From Methyloversatilis sp. RAC08 (lineage in GTDB: Bacteria > Pseudomonadota > Gammaproteobacteria > Burkholderiales > Rhodocyclaceae), in the NCBI RefSeq assembly GCF_001713355.1, contig NZ_CP016448.1:310001-374000 (forward strand): a stretch of DNA of 64,000 nucleotides, read 5' to 3'. Positions within the stretch are counted from its first letter, which is position 1. Every line of letters starts with the position of its first letter. Under the pieces are notes generated by a model that was not told where the DNA came from, searched no databases, and saw nothing but the letters and a program-made list of their open reading frames with translations. A program made the position numbers and the translations under genes. This document shows, in pieces, positions 56,173 to 64,000 of this stretch.

Positions 56173-57567
56173 ATGCTCGCCAAGTTTGAGCGTAACACTT
56201 CCGTATTGCGGGCACCGCTAAGTCTTCCCGGAATGGTCGAGATGTTCCTCGACCCGCTTTCGCTCATCCTTTCGCTGATCGCGTGCGCCCTGTACTTCGG
56301 CGATACGGTCGACGCGCGCTATGTCGTGCTGTCGCTGGTGGTGTTTTCGCTGTCCTTCCCGGGCTCGTCGCTGCTCAGCATGCGGCCGCGTCGCGTGGTT
56401 CGGCAGTGCGTCATCAACTGGATGCTGATCGCGTTCATCCTGCTGTTCTTCGGCTATGCGAGCCAGTACATCGAAAACTTTCCGATCGACGTCGTGGTCG
56501 CGTGGCTCGTTGCGGCGCCGGCAACCCAGCTGGTCGCCCACTTCACCGCGCGGGCCTATCTGAAGCGGTCTGCCGCGCAGGTGGAGAACCAGACCCGGGT
56601 CATCATCGTCGGCTGCAACGACATCGGCGTGCAGCTGGCTGAACAGTTCGCCTTCAACCCCTTCCTCGGCATTCATTGCCTCGGCTATTTCGATGACCGT
56701 TCAACGGAGCGGATCTCCCAGCTCAACGGGCATCCGCTGCTCGGGCGGCTGAGTGATCTTGCCGCCTATGTGAAGACCCATCGCATCGACCAGATCTATC
56801 TTGCATTGCCGATGGCCAGCCAGCCGCGCATTCTCGCGTTGCTCGACGATCTGAAGGACACCACGGCCAGCGTGTTCTTCGCACCGGACATCTTCCTGAC
56901 CGACCTGATCCAGGGCCGCATGGATTACGTCGCTGGCGTACCCGTGGTGGCGGTGTGCGACACGCCATTCACCGGCATCAACGGCCTCGTCAAGCGCAGC
57001 AGCGATGTGGTGTTGTCGTGTCTGATCCTGCTGCTCATTTCGCCGCTGCTGCTGGCGATTGCCATCGGCGTGAAAATGACTTCACCCGGCCCGGTGCTGT
57101 TCCGGCAGCGCCGCTACGGTCTCGACGGCCGTGAAATCGTCGTCTACAAATTCCGCTCGATGACGGTGCAGGACGATGGTGCGGTGGTGAAGCAGGCGAC
57201 GCGAAATGATCAGCGCATCACGCCCTTCGGCGGCTTCCTGCGCCGCACCTCGCTCGACGAACTGCCGCAGTTCATCAATGTGGTGCAGGGGCGGATGAGC
57301 ATCGTCGGTCCGCGACCGCACGCCGTGGCGCACAACGAAACCTACCGCAAGCTGATCAAGGGCTACATGGTCCGCCACAAGGTCAAGCCGGGCATCACCG
57401 GCTGGGCGCAGGTCAATGGCTATCGCGGCGAAACCGAAACGGTGGACAAGATGCAGAAGCGCATCGAGTTCGATCTGGAATACCTGCGCAACTGGTCGAT
57501 CGGCCTTGACCTGTGGATCATCGTCAAGACCGTCGCGGTGGTATTCAAGGACCGCAATGCGTACTGA
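56173..57567 (+). CDS. epsB: Undecaprenyl-phosphate glucose phosphotransferase (EpsB/WcaJ type)
   Basis: 464 residues. Four or five N-terminal helices (e.g. IACALYFGDTVDARYVVLSL) precede a CoA-binding-like central domain (TRVIIVGCNDIGVQLAEQ) and the C-terminal sugar transferase with KRSSDVVLSCLILLLISPLL, GPVLFRQRRYGLDGREI and RRTSLDELPQFINVVQG. It starts repeat-unit assembly by transferring glucose-1-phosphate to the lipid carrier. ATG 56173 gives the family length; in-frame TTG 56092 would add 27 residues. Translation of vanZ-like gene overlaps its end. Confidence 0.93.
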   Translation: MLAKFERNTSVLRAPLSLPGMVEMFLDPLSLILSLIACALYFGDTVDARYVVLSLVVFSLSFPGSSLLSMRPRRVVRQCVINWMLIAFILLFFGYASQYIENFPIDVVVAWLVAAPATQLVAHFTARAYLKRSAAQVENQTRVIIVGCNDIGVQLAEQFAFNPFLGIHCLGYFDDRSTERISQLNGHPLLGRLSDLAAYVKTHRIDQIYLALPMASQPRILALLDDLKDTTASVFFAPDIFLTDLIQGRMDYVAGVPVVAVCDTPFTGINGLVKRSSDVVLSCLILLLISPLLLAIAIGVKMTSPGPVLFRQRRYGLDGREIVVYKFRSMTVQDDGAVVKQATRNDQRITPFGGFLRRTSLDELPQFINVVQGRMSIVGPRPHAVAHNETYRKLIKGYMVRHKVKPGITGWAQVNGYRGETETVDKMQKRIEFDLEYLRNWSIGLDLWIIVKTVAVVFKDRNAY

Positions 57568-57931
57568 AGCCGTGCATCGACCACCGGTCGTCCAGTGGCT
57601 GGCGATGCTGGTCGCCAGCCTGATGATCGCCAGTCTGGTCAGACTGGGCGAGACCGAGCTGGCAGTCGGGCTGATCCCAAGCCCATGGGACAAGCTCGCC
57701 CACCTCGCCACCTTCGGCACCATCGCCTTTTCACTCTGGCTCGCAGTCGGTCAGCGCTGGCTCTACAGCTGCGCCGCCTTCGCGCTTGCGATCGCTTTGT
57801 ACGACGAATGGCGCCAGCTGGCGCTGCCCGGCCGCGAAGCCGAACTGGCCGACCTGCTTGCGAATGGCTTCGGCATCGTTCTTGCCGTGCTGCTTGCACG
57901 TTACATTGCGGCCAGAGGCGTCCGCTCATGA
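57557..57931 (+). CDS. VanZ-like family membrane protein
   Basis: 124 residues with four helices and the VanZ pattern: LIPSPWDKLAHLATFGTIAF, then ALYDEWRQLALPGREAELAD. The start ATG 57557 overlaps epsB by 11 bases, and the stop overlaps the transglycosylase start. VanZ-like proteins are often found with polysaccharide genes, and the role is unknown. Antibiotic resistance should not be inferred from the name. Confidence 0.85.
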   Translation: MRTEAVHRPPVVQWLAMLVASLMIASLVRLGETELAVGLIPSPWDKLAHLATFGTIAFSLWLAVGQRWLYSCAAFALAIALYDEWRQLALPGREAELADLLANGFGIVLAVLLARYIAARGVRS

Positions 57932-58575
57932 TGCGCCGCATGTTCGTGCTGCTGCTTGCCGGCCTGCCTTGGCTGTCGCATGCGAACGGCTCGGACTATC
58001 AGCTCAGGCTGGGCGACGGCACGACCTACCGCCTGCTCCAGCCGGAGCTGCTGCGAGTCAGCGAAGTGGAACAGCGCGAAGCCAGGCGGCAGGCACTGAG
58101 CGGGCTGCCGTTCGCCGCGCAGATCGAACAGGCGGCCGTGGCAGGCGGCATCGATCCCGAATTGCTGCATGCCGTCGTGCAGGCGGAATCCGCCTACAAC
58201 CCGCACGCCGTGTCTCCCAAGGGCGCGCTCGGTCTGGCGCAGATGATGCCGGCGACCGCACGGGCCTATGGCGTGACCGACGCCCTGAAGCCGGTCGACA
58301 ACCTGCGCGCCAGCGCACGTCACCTGCGCGACCTGCTCGATCACTTCGGCGATGTCGAACTGGCCCTGTCTGCCTACAACGCCGGCGCCGGCGCGGTCCG
58401 CCGGTTCGGTGGCATGCCGCCCTACGCGGAAACACGCGCCTACGTACCGCGCGTGAGCGACCGCTACGAAGCGCTGAAGCGCCTCGCCGCACCGCCCGAA
58501 CCGGTCGTGCCGCCCAGTCCCTACAAGCTGCGCGCCGACAGCAGCGAGATGCGCCTGATCCAGTCAGCCAACTGA
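57928..58575 (+). CDS. Lytic transglycosylase (SLT domain)
   Basis: 215 residues with a signal peptide (FVLLLAGLPWLSHA) and a Slt-type lysozyme-fold domain with the catalytic Glu in AVVQAESAYNPHAVSPKGA, followed by GLAQMMPATARAYG and LSAYNAGAGAVRRFGG. It cuts peptidoglycan and may open the wall for the polysaccharide export machine. It overlaps both neighbours (ATGA upstream, TGATG downstream). Confidence 0.92.
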   Translation: MMRRMFVLLLAGLPWLSHANGSDYQLRLGDGTTYRLLQPELLRVSEVEQREARRQALSGLPFAAQIEQAAVAGGIDPELLHAVVQAESAYNPHAVSPKGALGLAQMMPATARAYGVTDALKPVDNLRASARHLRDLLDHFGDVELALSAYNAGAGAVRRFGGMPPYAETRAYVPRVSDRYEALKRLAAPPEPVVPPSPYKLRADSSEMRLIQSAN

Positions 58576-59846
58576 TGCACGCCAGTCTGCCGCCGGTGCT
58601 GGAAGTCGCCATCGTCGGCGGCGGTCCGGCCGGCCTGATGGCCGCCGAAGTGCTGTCGTCCGCCGGCATCCGGGTCGACCTGTTCGACGGCAAGGCGTCG
58701 GTCGGTCGCAAGTTCCTGCTGGCTGGCAAGGGCGGGCTCAACCTCACGCACAGCGAAGCGCTGCCGCAGTTCATCGAACGCTTCCGCGAGCGCAGCGGCG
58801 ACGTCGCGCGCTGGCTGGCCGGCTTCGATGCCGACGCCCTGCGCGCCTGGTCGCACGGGCTGGGCGTGGACACCTTCATCGGTTCCTCCGGCCGCGTCTT
58901 TCCCCGCGATCTAAAGGCTGCGCCGCTGCTGCGCGCCTGGCTGACACGTCTGCGTGCGGCCGGCGTGCACTTCCACATGCATCACCGCTGGACCGGCTGG
59001 GACGCCGATGGCCAACTGTGCTTTGGCACGCCGGACGGCGCTGTCGTCAGACCGGCAGCCGCCACCCTGCTCGCGCTGGGGGGTGCGAGCTGGCCGCAAC
59101 TGGGTTCGGATGGCAGCTGGTCACCGCTGCTGGCAAGCCGTGGCGTCGCGGTGTCGCCGCTGCGTGCGGCGAACTGCGGCTTCGACCTTGCGTGGAGCGC
59201 CCATTTCGCGCAGCGACATGCGGGTGCACCGCTCAAGAATGTGCGTATCGGCTTCACCGACGTGACAGGTCGGTCGATATCGCGCAGCGGTGAATGCCTG
59301 ATCAGCGCAAGCGGTCTGGAAGGCAGCCTGATCTATGCGCTGTCGGCCGCGCTGCGCGAGCGGCTCGAGGTCCATGGCTTCGTCGATATCGCACTCGATC
59401 TGCTGCCGGCGTACGAACCGGCGCGCGTGCTGGCCGAAGCCGCCCACCCGCGCGGCGCGCGCTCGCTGTCGTCGCATCTGGCCGGGCGGCTGGGCATCAA
59501 TGGGGCGAAAGCCGGCTTGCTGTTCGAGGTACTCGACAAGGCGGCACTGAGCGATCCGGCCCGCATCGCGGCAACGCTCAAGGCGCTGCCGCTGCGCCTG
59601 ACCGCCACCCGGCCGGTGGCCGAAGCCATCAGTACCGCCGGCGGCGTGACGCTGGAGGCGCTCGATTCCGACCTGATGCTCAAGGCGCTGCCCGGTGTGT
59701 TCTGTGCCGGCGAAATGCTCGATTGGGAAGCGCCGACCGGCGGCTATCTGCTGACTGCCAGCATGGCGAGCGGTCGCGTCGCGGCAGCCGGCATGCTCAG
59801 GCGGCTTGCCGCCGCATCGCGCCAGGCCGCACTTCAGGCCGAGTGA
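58575..59846 (+). CDS. BaiN/RdsA-type flavoprotein (NAD(P)/FAD-dependent oxidoreductase)
   Basis: 423 residues with the N-terminal FAD-binding [35 protein letters not shown] and a C-terminal [14 protein letters not shown], then [20 protein letters not shown], matching the HI0933-like family. Such flavoproteins are of uncertain function; BaiN acts on bile-acid intermediates and YhiN is uncharacterised. The start shares one base with the transglycosylase stop. Its 3' end overlaps fbp by 13 bases on the opposite strand. Confidence 0.85.
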   Translation: MHASLPPVLEVAIVGGGPAGLMAAEVLSSAGIRVDLFDGKASVGRKFLLAGKGGLNLTHSEALPQFIERFRERSGDVARWLAGFDADALRAWSHGLGVDTFIGSSGRVFPRDLKAAPLLRAWLTRLRAAGVHFHMHHRWTGWDADGQLCFGTPDGAVVRPAAATLLALGGASWPQLGSDGSWSPLLASRGVAVSPLRAANCGFDLAWSAHFAQRHAGAPLKNVRIGFTDVTGRSISRSGECLISASGLEGSLIYALSAALRERLEVHGFVDIALDLLPAYEPARVLAEAAHPRGARSLSSHLAGRLGINGAKAGLLFEVLDKAALSDPARIAATLKALPLRLTATRPVAEAISTAGGVTLEALDSDLMLKALPGVFCAGEMLDWEAPTGGYLLTASMASGRVAAAGMLRRLAAASRQAALQAE

Positions 59847-60847
59847 TAGCCGAGCACACGCTCGACCTCGTTCTTCGACCCCAGGATGACCGGCACCCGC
59901 TGATGCAGCTTTTCCGGCTGCACGTCGAGGATGCGCTGATAGCCGGTGGTCGCCGCGCCGCCGGCCTGCTCGATCAGCATCGCCATCGGGTTCGCTTCGT
60001 ACATCAGGCGCAGCTTGCCCGGCTTGGTCGGGTCCTTCGTATCCTTCGGGTACAGGAAAATGCCACCGCGCGTCAGGATGCGATGCACGTCGGCCACCAT
60101 CGAGCCGACCCACCGCATGTTGTAGTCCTTGCCGCGCGGGCCGGTCTTGCCGGCGATCAGTTCGTCGATGTAGCGCTTCACCGGCGCTTCCCACGAACGC
60201 GCGTTCGACGCATTGATCGCATATTCCTTCGTGTCGTCCGGAATGCGCATGTGGGCGGTCGTCATGACGAAACTGCCGGTTTCGCGATCCAGCGTGAAGG
60301 CATGCACGCCCTCGCCCAGCGTCAGCACCAGCTGGGTGGCCGAACCGTACACCGCATAGCCGGCAACCAGCTGGCGCGTACCGGGCTGCAGAAATGCGCT
60401 TTCATCCACTGCTGCGGCACCGCCATTGGCAAAGTCCGGACAGCGCAGCACCGAAAAGATGGTGCCGGTCGAAATGTTCACATCGATGTTCGACGAGCCA
60501 TCGAGCGGATCGAACAGCAGCAGGTACTCGCCCTTCGGGTAGCGGTTCGGGATCTGGTGCGGCGCGTCCATTTCCTCCGACGCCATCGCGGCAAGGTGAC
60601 CGCCCCACTCGTTCGCTTCGAGCAGGATTTCGTTGGCGATCACGTCGAGCTTCTTCTGCACCTCGCCCTGCACGTTCTCGCCGCCGGCTTCGCCGAGAGA
60701 ATTGGTCAGCCCGCCCTTGCCCACTGCGTTGCCGATCGCCTTGACGGCGCGCGCCACCACCTCGACCAGGAAGCGCAACTCGGCGCTGATGCGCTCGCCG
60801 TCGCGCTGTTGCTGGATCAGGAACTGGCTGAGGGTGATGCGGGACAT
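59834..60847 (-). CDS. fbp: Class I fructose-1,6-bisphosphatase
   Basis: 337 residues of the class I enzyme. Metal and phosphate residues are in [31 protein letters not shown] and [18 protein letters not shown], with YSANP-equivalent [18 protein letters not shown] near the end. It makes fructose-6-phosphate in gluconeogenesis, consistent with growth on C1/C2 or organic-acid substrates. ATG 60847 gives the normal [10 protein letters not shown]; longer frames are not supported. It is divergent from the DadA-like gene. Confidence 0.96.
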   Translation of the reverse strand: MSRITLSQFLIQQQRDGERISAELRFLVEVVARAVKAIGNAVGKGGLTNSLGEAGGENVQGEVQKKLDVIANEILLEANEWGGHLAAMASEEMDAPHQIPNRYPKGEYLLLFDPLDGSSNIDVNISTGTIFSVLRCPDFANGGAAAVDESAFLQPGTRQLVAGYAVYGSATQLVLTLGEGVHAFTLDRETGSFVMTTAHMRIPDDTKEYAINASNARSWEAPVKRYIDELIAGKTGPRGKDYNMRWVGSMVADVHRILTRGGIFLYPKDTKDPTKPGKLRLMYEANPMAMLIEQAGGAATTGYQRILDVQPEKLHQRVPVILGSKNEVERVLGYHSA

Positions 60848-61025
60848 GGGGTACGGCTCCGTAGGGTCAGAAAATCGATTATCGTGCACAGCACCATGAA
60901 ACGCCTCGCAGGATTTCACGCCGACTGCCTTTTCAACCTTGAATTCGGGACCGGGTCGGTGCCCACACAAGGAACCTGCAGACTGCCAGAACAGTCTTGA
61001 CAGCGTTCTCCAGAATCAGATCCGC

Positions 61026-62285
61026 ATGCACATACTTGTATTAGGTGCCGGCGTCGTCGGCATTACCACCGCCTGGTATCTGCGCCAGGCGGGACATTCC
61101 GTCACCGTGGTCGACCGTCAGAGCCAGCCGGCCATGGAAACCAGCTTCGCCAATGGCGGCCAGATTTCGGTCAGCCATGCCGCTCCATGGGCCACCCCGC
61201 AGGCACCTGGCATAGGTCTGCGCGGCATGGGTCGCTCGACCGCGCCGGTGCGCTTTTCACCGACCGTAAACCATCGCCAGTGGCGCTGGATGGCAGCGTT
61301 CCTGCTGCAATGCCGTCCCGGACGCGTGCGCGCCAACACCGATGCGCTGGCGCGGCTGGCCATCCGCAGCCAGGTCGAACTCGGCGTGCTGCGGCGCACC
61401 CTGGAGCTGGACTACGCGCACGCCGAAAGCGGCATCCTGCACGTGTTCTTCAACCGCAAGGAGCTGGCCCGCGCCCAGCAGCGCGCGCGCATCCTGCACA
61501 AGCACGGCATCCGGATCGAGGTCTGCGACGCCGCGCGCTGCATCGACATCGAGCCGGCGCTCGCGTCGAGCACGCGCAATCTGATCGGCGGGCTGTTCGC
61601 GCCGAACGACGAATCGGGCGACGCCTGCGCCTTCACCCGCCAGTTGGCGCAGCGCTGTGTCGACGCCGGTGTCGTGTTCCACTACGAAACGACGGCAGAC
61701 AGTCTGGATATGCACCAAGGCAGGGTGCGCGGCGTGGCTGTCCGCGACGCGCGCGGCGTACGCGGGCTGCTGTGCGCCGACCAGATCGTGTGTTCGCTCG
61801 GCACGTACACCCGCGCGCTGGTCGAACAGCATGGTCCGCGCCCGGCGCTGTATCCGATCAAGGGCTATTCGATCACCTTTCCGGCCGGTCCGAATGCGCC
61901 ACGCGTCAGCATCACCGATGAAGAGCACCGCATCGTGATGTCACGTCTCGGCGACAACATCCGCGTGGCGGGTCTGGCCGAGCTGGGCGGTCACACGGTC
62001 ACCGTCGACGACGAAAGGGTGCGTCTGCTGACCGCGCTGACGCGCACGCTGTGCCCGGACGCCGGCGATATCGATGCCGCACAGGCGTGGGCCGGACTGC
62101 GCCCGTGTACGCCGGGCAATGTGCCGCTGATAGGGCGCAGCCGCATACCGGGGCTCTGGTACAACACCGGCCACGGCTCGCTCGGCTGGACGCTGGCCTG
62201 CGGCTCGGCCCGCCTGCTCGCCGATCTCGTCGACGGCGGCAGCTCGGACATCGAATTCCCCCACCTGACCGGCAAGCGTCACTGA
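61026..62285 (+). CDS. dadA: D-amino acid dehydrogenase (DadA family)
   Basis: 419 residues with the N-terminal FAD-binding LVLGAGVVGITTAWYLRQAG, ETSFANGGQISVSHAAPWA, a central KGYSITFP and the C-terminal GLRPCTPGNVPLIG and NTGHGSLGWTLACGS, all as in DadA. It oxidises D-amino acids to 2-oxo acids and ammonia, passing electrons to the membrane chain. The 178-base upstream spacer contains a TTGACA only 24 bases from the ATG, too close for a normal -35 box. The downstream quinone reductase follows by 28 bases. Confidence 0.92.
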   Translation: MHILVLGAGVVGITTAWYLRQAGHSVTVVDRQSQPAMETSFANGGQISVSHAAPWATPQAPGIGLRGMGRSTAPVRFSPTVNHRQWRWMAAFLLQCRPGRVRANTDALARLAIRSQVELGVLRRTLELDYAHAESGILHVFFNRKELARAQQRARILHKHGIRIEVCDAARCIDIEPALASSTRNLIGGLFAPNDESGDACAFTRQLAQRCVDAGVVFHYETTADSLDMHQGRVRGVAVRDARGVRGLLCADQIVCSLGTYTRALVEQHGPRPALYPIKGYSITFPAGPNAPRVSITDEEHRIVMSRLGDNIRVAGLAELGGHTVTVDDERVRLLTALTRTLCPDAGDIDAAQAWAGLRPCTPGNVPLIGRSRIPGLWYNTGHGSLGWTLACGSARLLADLVDGGSSDIEFPHLTGKRH

Positions 62286-62313
62286 CGCGCCGGCGCCCGA
62301 GCGGACATTTCCC

Positions 62314-63300
62314 ATGCGCGCAGCCTTCTACGACCAGACCGGCCCTGCCCATCAGGTGCTGCAGGTGGCAGAGTTGCCCGAGCCGGTCCCGGCGGCGGGC
62401 GAACTGCGGGTCAGGCTGCAGTGGTCGGGCATAAACCCGTCGGATGTCAAGGCGCGCGCCGGTCTGCGGGCCGGCGGCATGCCCTTCCCCCGCATCGTTC
62501 CGCACAGCGACGGCATGGGCATCGTGGATGCGGTCGGGCCGGGTGTCAGTGCCGCGCGCCTCGGCGAACGGGTCTGGCTGTGGAACGCGGCCTGGGGTCG
62601 TGCCTGCGGTACTGCAGCGCAATTCATCACGCTGCCGCAGGCGCAGGCGGTCACCCTGGCTGACCCGATCAGCGGCGAAGCCGGTGCCTGTCTGGGCATT
62701 CCGGCGACCACCGCGCTGCACGCACTGCTGACGCTCGGCGGCGTGGCAGGCAAATCGGTTCTCGTGGCGGGCGGTGCGGGCGCGGTCGGTCACTACGCCG
62801 TGCAGTTCGCAAAGCTGCTCGGCGCGCGGCAGGTCATCGCGACCGTCAGCAGCGCGGCCAAGGCCGGGCTTGCCCGCGACGCCGGTGCCGACCGGGTCAT
62901 CGACTACCGCACCGAAGACGTCGCCGCGCAGGTGGCCGACGCAACCGGCGGCCGCGGTGTCGACCGCAGCGTCGAAGTCGACGTGGCCGCCAACGCCGTC
63001 ATGGACATCGGACTGGTGCGCCCGGGCGGCGAATGGATCGTCTATGGCAGTGGAACGCCGCAGTTCGCGCTGCCGTTTTTCGCACTGGCGGCGCGCAATA
63101 TCACGCTGCGCGTGATCCTCGTCTACACGCTGGACGAAGCCGAACGCCGCGCGGTGATCGACACCCTGACCCGGCTGCTGGCGACCGGCCGCGTGATCCA
63201 CCACATCGCCGAACGCCTGCCTCTGGCGCAGATCGCCGACGCGCACGCCCGGATCGAACAGGGCCAGGTGGTCGGCAACATCGTGCTGGCACTCGACTGA
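62314..63300 (+). CDS. NADPH:quinone reductase-like zinc-independent MDR protein
   Basis: 328 residues of the medium-chain dehydrogenase/reductase superfamily, quinone-oxidoreductase branch. The sequence has GELRVRLQWSGINPSDVK and HSDGMGIVDAVGPGVS in the GroES-like part, then the cofactor-binding VAGGAGAVGHYAVQFAKLLGA. The Zn ligands of alcohol dehydrogenases (Cys/His/Glu) are lacking, so it is zinc-independent. The physiological acceptor is unknown. It probably shares a transcript with dadA. Confidence 0.9.
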   Translation: MRAAFYDQTGPAHQVLQVAELPEPVPAAGELRVRLQWSGINPSDVKARAGLRAGGMPFPRIVPHSDGMGIVDAVGPGVSAARLGERVWLWNAAWGRACGTAAQFITLPQAQAVTLADPISGEAGACLGIPATTALHALLTLGGVAGKSVLVAGGAGAVGHYAVQFAKLLGARQVIATVSSAAKAGLARDAGADRVIDYRTEDVAAQVADATGGRGVDRSVEVDVAANAVMDIGLVRPGGEWIVYGSGTPQFALPFFALAARNITLRVILVYTLDEAERRAVIDTLTRLLATGRVIHHIAERLPLAQIADAHARIEQGQVVGNIVLALD

Positions 63301-63453
63301 GCTTCGGGCATCCGGGTGCGCAGCCGTGCGCACATTGGATGTACGATGGTGCTGCGTTGCCGTGCGCGTTGGCGGGCCCGCGACGGCAGCGCGACCCGGC
63401 ATGCAGACGGACATCCGCGTCGCCTCACTCTGGAGCCCCCGGGAGGACGGAAC

Positions 63454-64000
63454 ATGACTTCGAATGTGACGCCGGGTGTGACGTCGAATCTGACGTCAAT
63501 ACGCCGATACGGCTTCGCGATGATTGTGGCCGCGGGTTGCCAGACAGCATCGGCCGGCGAAGCGGGTCAGACACCGTGCGACCTCGTCGACACCGCTGAT
63601 CTCGCCGAAATGGGCTTCGGCATCGAGCGCCGTCCTGCCACCGACGTGCTCGATCTCTACAAGGGACAGGCCGATGCGCCGGTCGATACCCACACCGAAA
63701 TCTGCACTTTCCTCGCCGGGCGCAGCGGTGACCGCATGGGTCTGCAGCTGACGATAGAAACCTTTGGCGAGCGGGTGACACCGGCACAGCTCAGCGCCTG
63801 GACGGCCCTGATCATGAAGGACGACCCGGCTTACTATTCATCAACCCGGGTCGGCGACGCCTACTGCGAAACCGGCGAATTCGACCTCATCGACGAGCGC
63901 ACGGAAGCGCGCGAAGGCACGCAGCACTTCGTGTCCTGCGACGCACTCGAGCCCTTCGGCAACCATCGCGTCAATCTGTACTTCCAGGCGCCTGAATTCA
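63454..64000 (+). CDS. Exported protein, DUF3558-like, truncated by the window end
   Basis: The frame opens at ATG 63454 after GGGAGG (63441-63446) and stays open to the window edge, giving 182 residues. The N-terminus has a Ser/Thr/Val repeat-like start (TSNVTPGVTSNLTS), then a short hydrophobic stretch ending IVAAGC, a possible lipobox though the -3 residue is Ala. The mature part, GQTPCDLVDTADLAEMGFG and further paired Cys (EICTFL, AYCETGEF, VSCDALEPFG), resembles DUF3558. The function is unknown, and the C-terminus lies outside the window. Confidence 0.65.
   Translation, partial: MTSNVTPGVTSNLTSIRRYGFAMIVAAGCQTASAGEAGQTPCDLVDTADLAEMGFGIERRPATDVLDLYKGQADAPVDTHTEICTFLAGRSGDRMGLQLTIETFGERVTPAQLSAWTALIMKDDPAYYSSTRVGDAYCETGEFDLIDERTEAREGTQHFVSCDALEPFGNHRVNLYFQAPEF

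Noticed and set aside
57557-57931. VanZ-like gene as an antibiotic-resistance determinant
   Set aside because: The family name reflects similarity only; context is polysaccharide export, with no van genes.
60997-61002. TTGACA as a -35 box for dadA
   Set aside because: It stands only 24 bases from the start codon, leaving no room for a -10 box and leader; more likely chance.

Overview
The window is a GC-rich, gene-dense piece of a bacterial chromosome, most likely from a betaproteobacterium. The gene orders mltG-tmk-holB-pilZ-tatD and gntR-sdhCDAB-sdhE-gltA-odhA, the 330-residue malate dehydrogenase type, and an Eps/exosortase-B exopolysaccharide locus resemble methylotrophic Rhodocyclales and Methylophilales such as Methyloversatilis. 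That placement is inference from gene content, not a database match. I saw no tRNA or rRNA gene, CRISPR array, integrase, transposase or prophage.

Layout. 1-4482: a truncated transporter tail with STAS and cyclic-nucleotide-binding modules, a small hypothetical, an AI-2E-type permease, a lone cyclic-nucleotide-binding protein and an MFS/BT1-like permease. 4483-4855: a gene-free stretch between convergent genes that holds a composite REP-like element (11 perfect 13-bp repeats, a 24-bp inverted repeat and further degenerate copies). 4856-17440 (minus strand): a nearly complete TCA block, gntR-sdhC-sdhD-sdhA-sdhB-sdhE-gltA-odhA-odhB-lpdA-zapE, with hairpins after gltA and, as a good intrinsic terminator candidate, after odhB. 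mdh and a CitE-like lyase diverge from gntR across a region with an AT-rich palindrome. 19726-27341: a cyclase-FHA fusion, two lipoproteins, a transsulfuration enzyme, and a three-gene photolyase cluster in which one member appears domain-swapped, then an AEC transporter.

27542-30793: an EAL phosphodiesterase and a four-gene metal-handling cluster (Cys/His-rich exported protein, outer-membrane-like protein, periplasmic HMA protein, MerT-like membrane protein). 30800-44019: a YbbP-like permease, a uracil-DNA glycosylase, then the minus-strand operon mltG-tmk-holB-pilZ-tatD-ank-queF, divergent ygfZ and partners, and a GAF-PAS histidine kinase with its receiver protein. 43989-45369: tadA, an L,D-transpeptidase and a GNAT protein in tightly overlapping order.

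45389-58575: the polysaccharide locus in two pieces, epsD-epsE-epsF-epsG-xrtB and epsL/epsB, separated by a plus-strand run of metabolic genes (MazG-like, DUF3301, pabB-pabC fusion, aminopeptidase, apt). No PEP-CTERM substrate and no separate epsI gene were seen. The end carries vanZ-like, lytic transglycosylase, a BaiN-type flavoprotein, fbp, a DadA-like dehydrogenase, a quinone-reductase-like protein and an exported protein cut by the window edge.

Most genes here are conserved housekeeping. The least ordinary signals are the REP-like composite at 4544-4798, the apparently circularly permuted photolyase homologue at 25106-26293, the metal cluster at 28907-30793, and a sharp AT-rich codon island inside holB.
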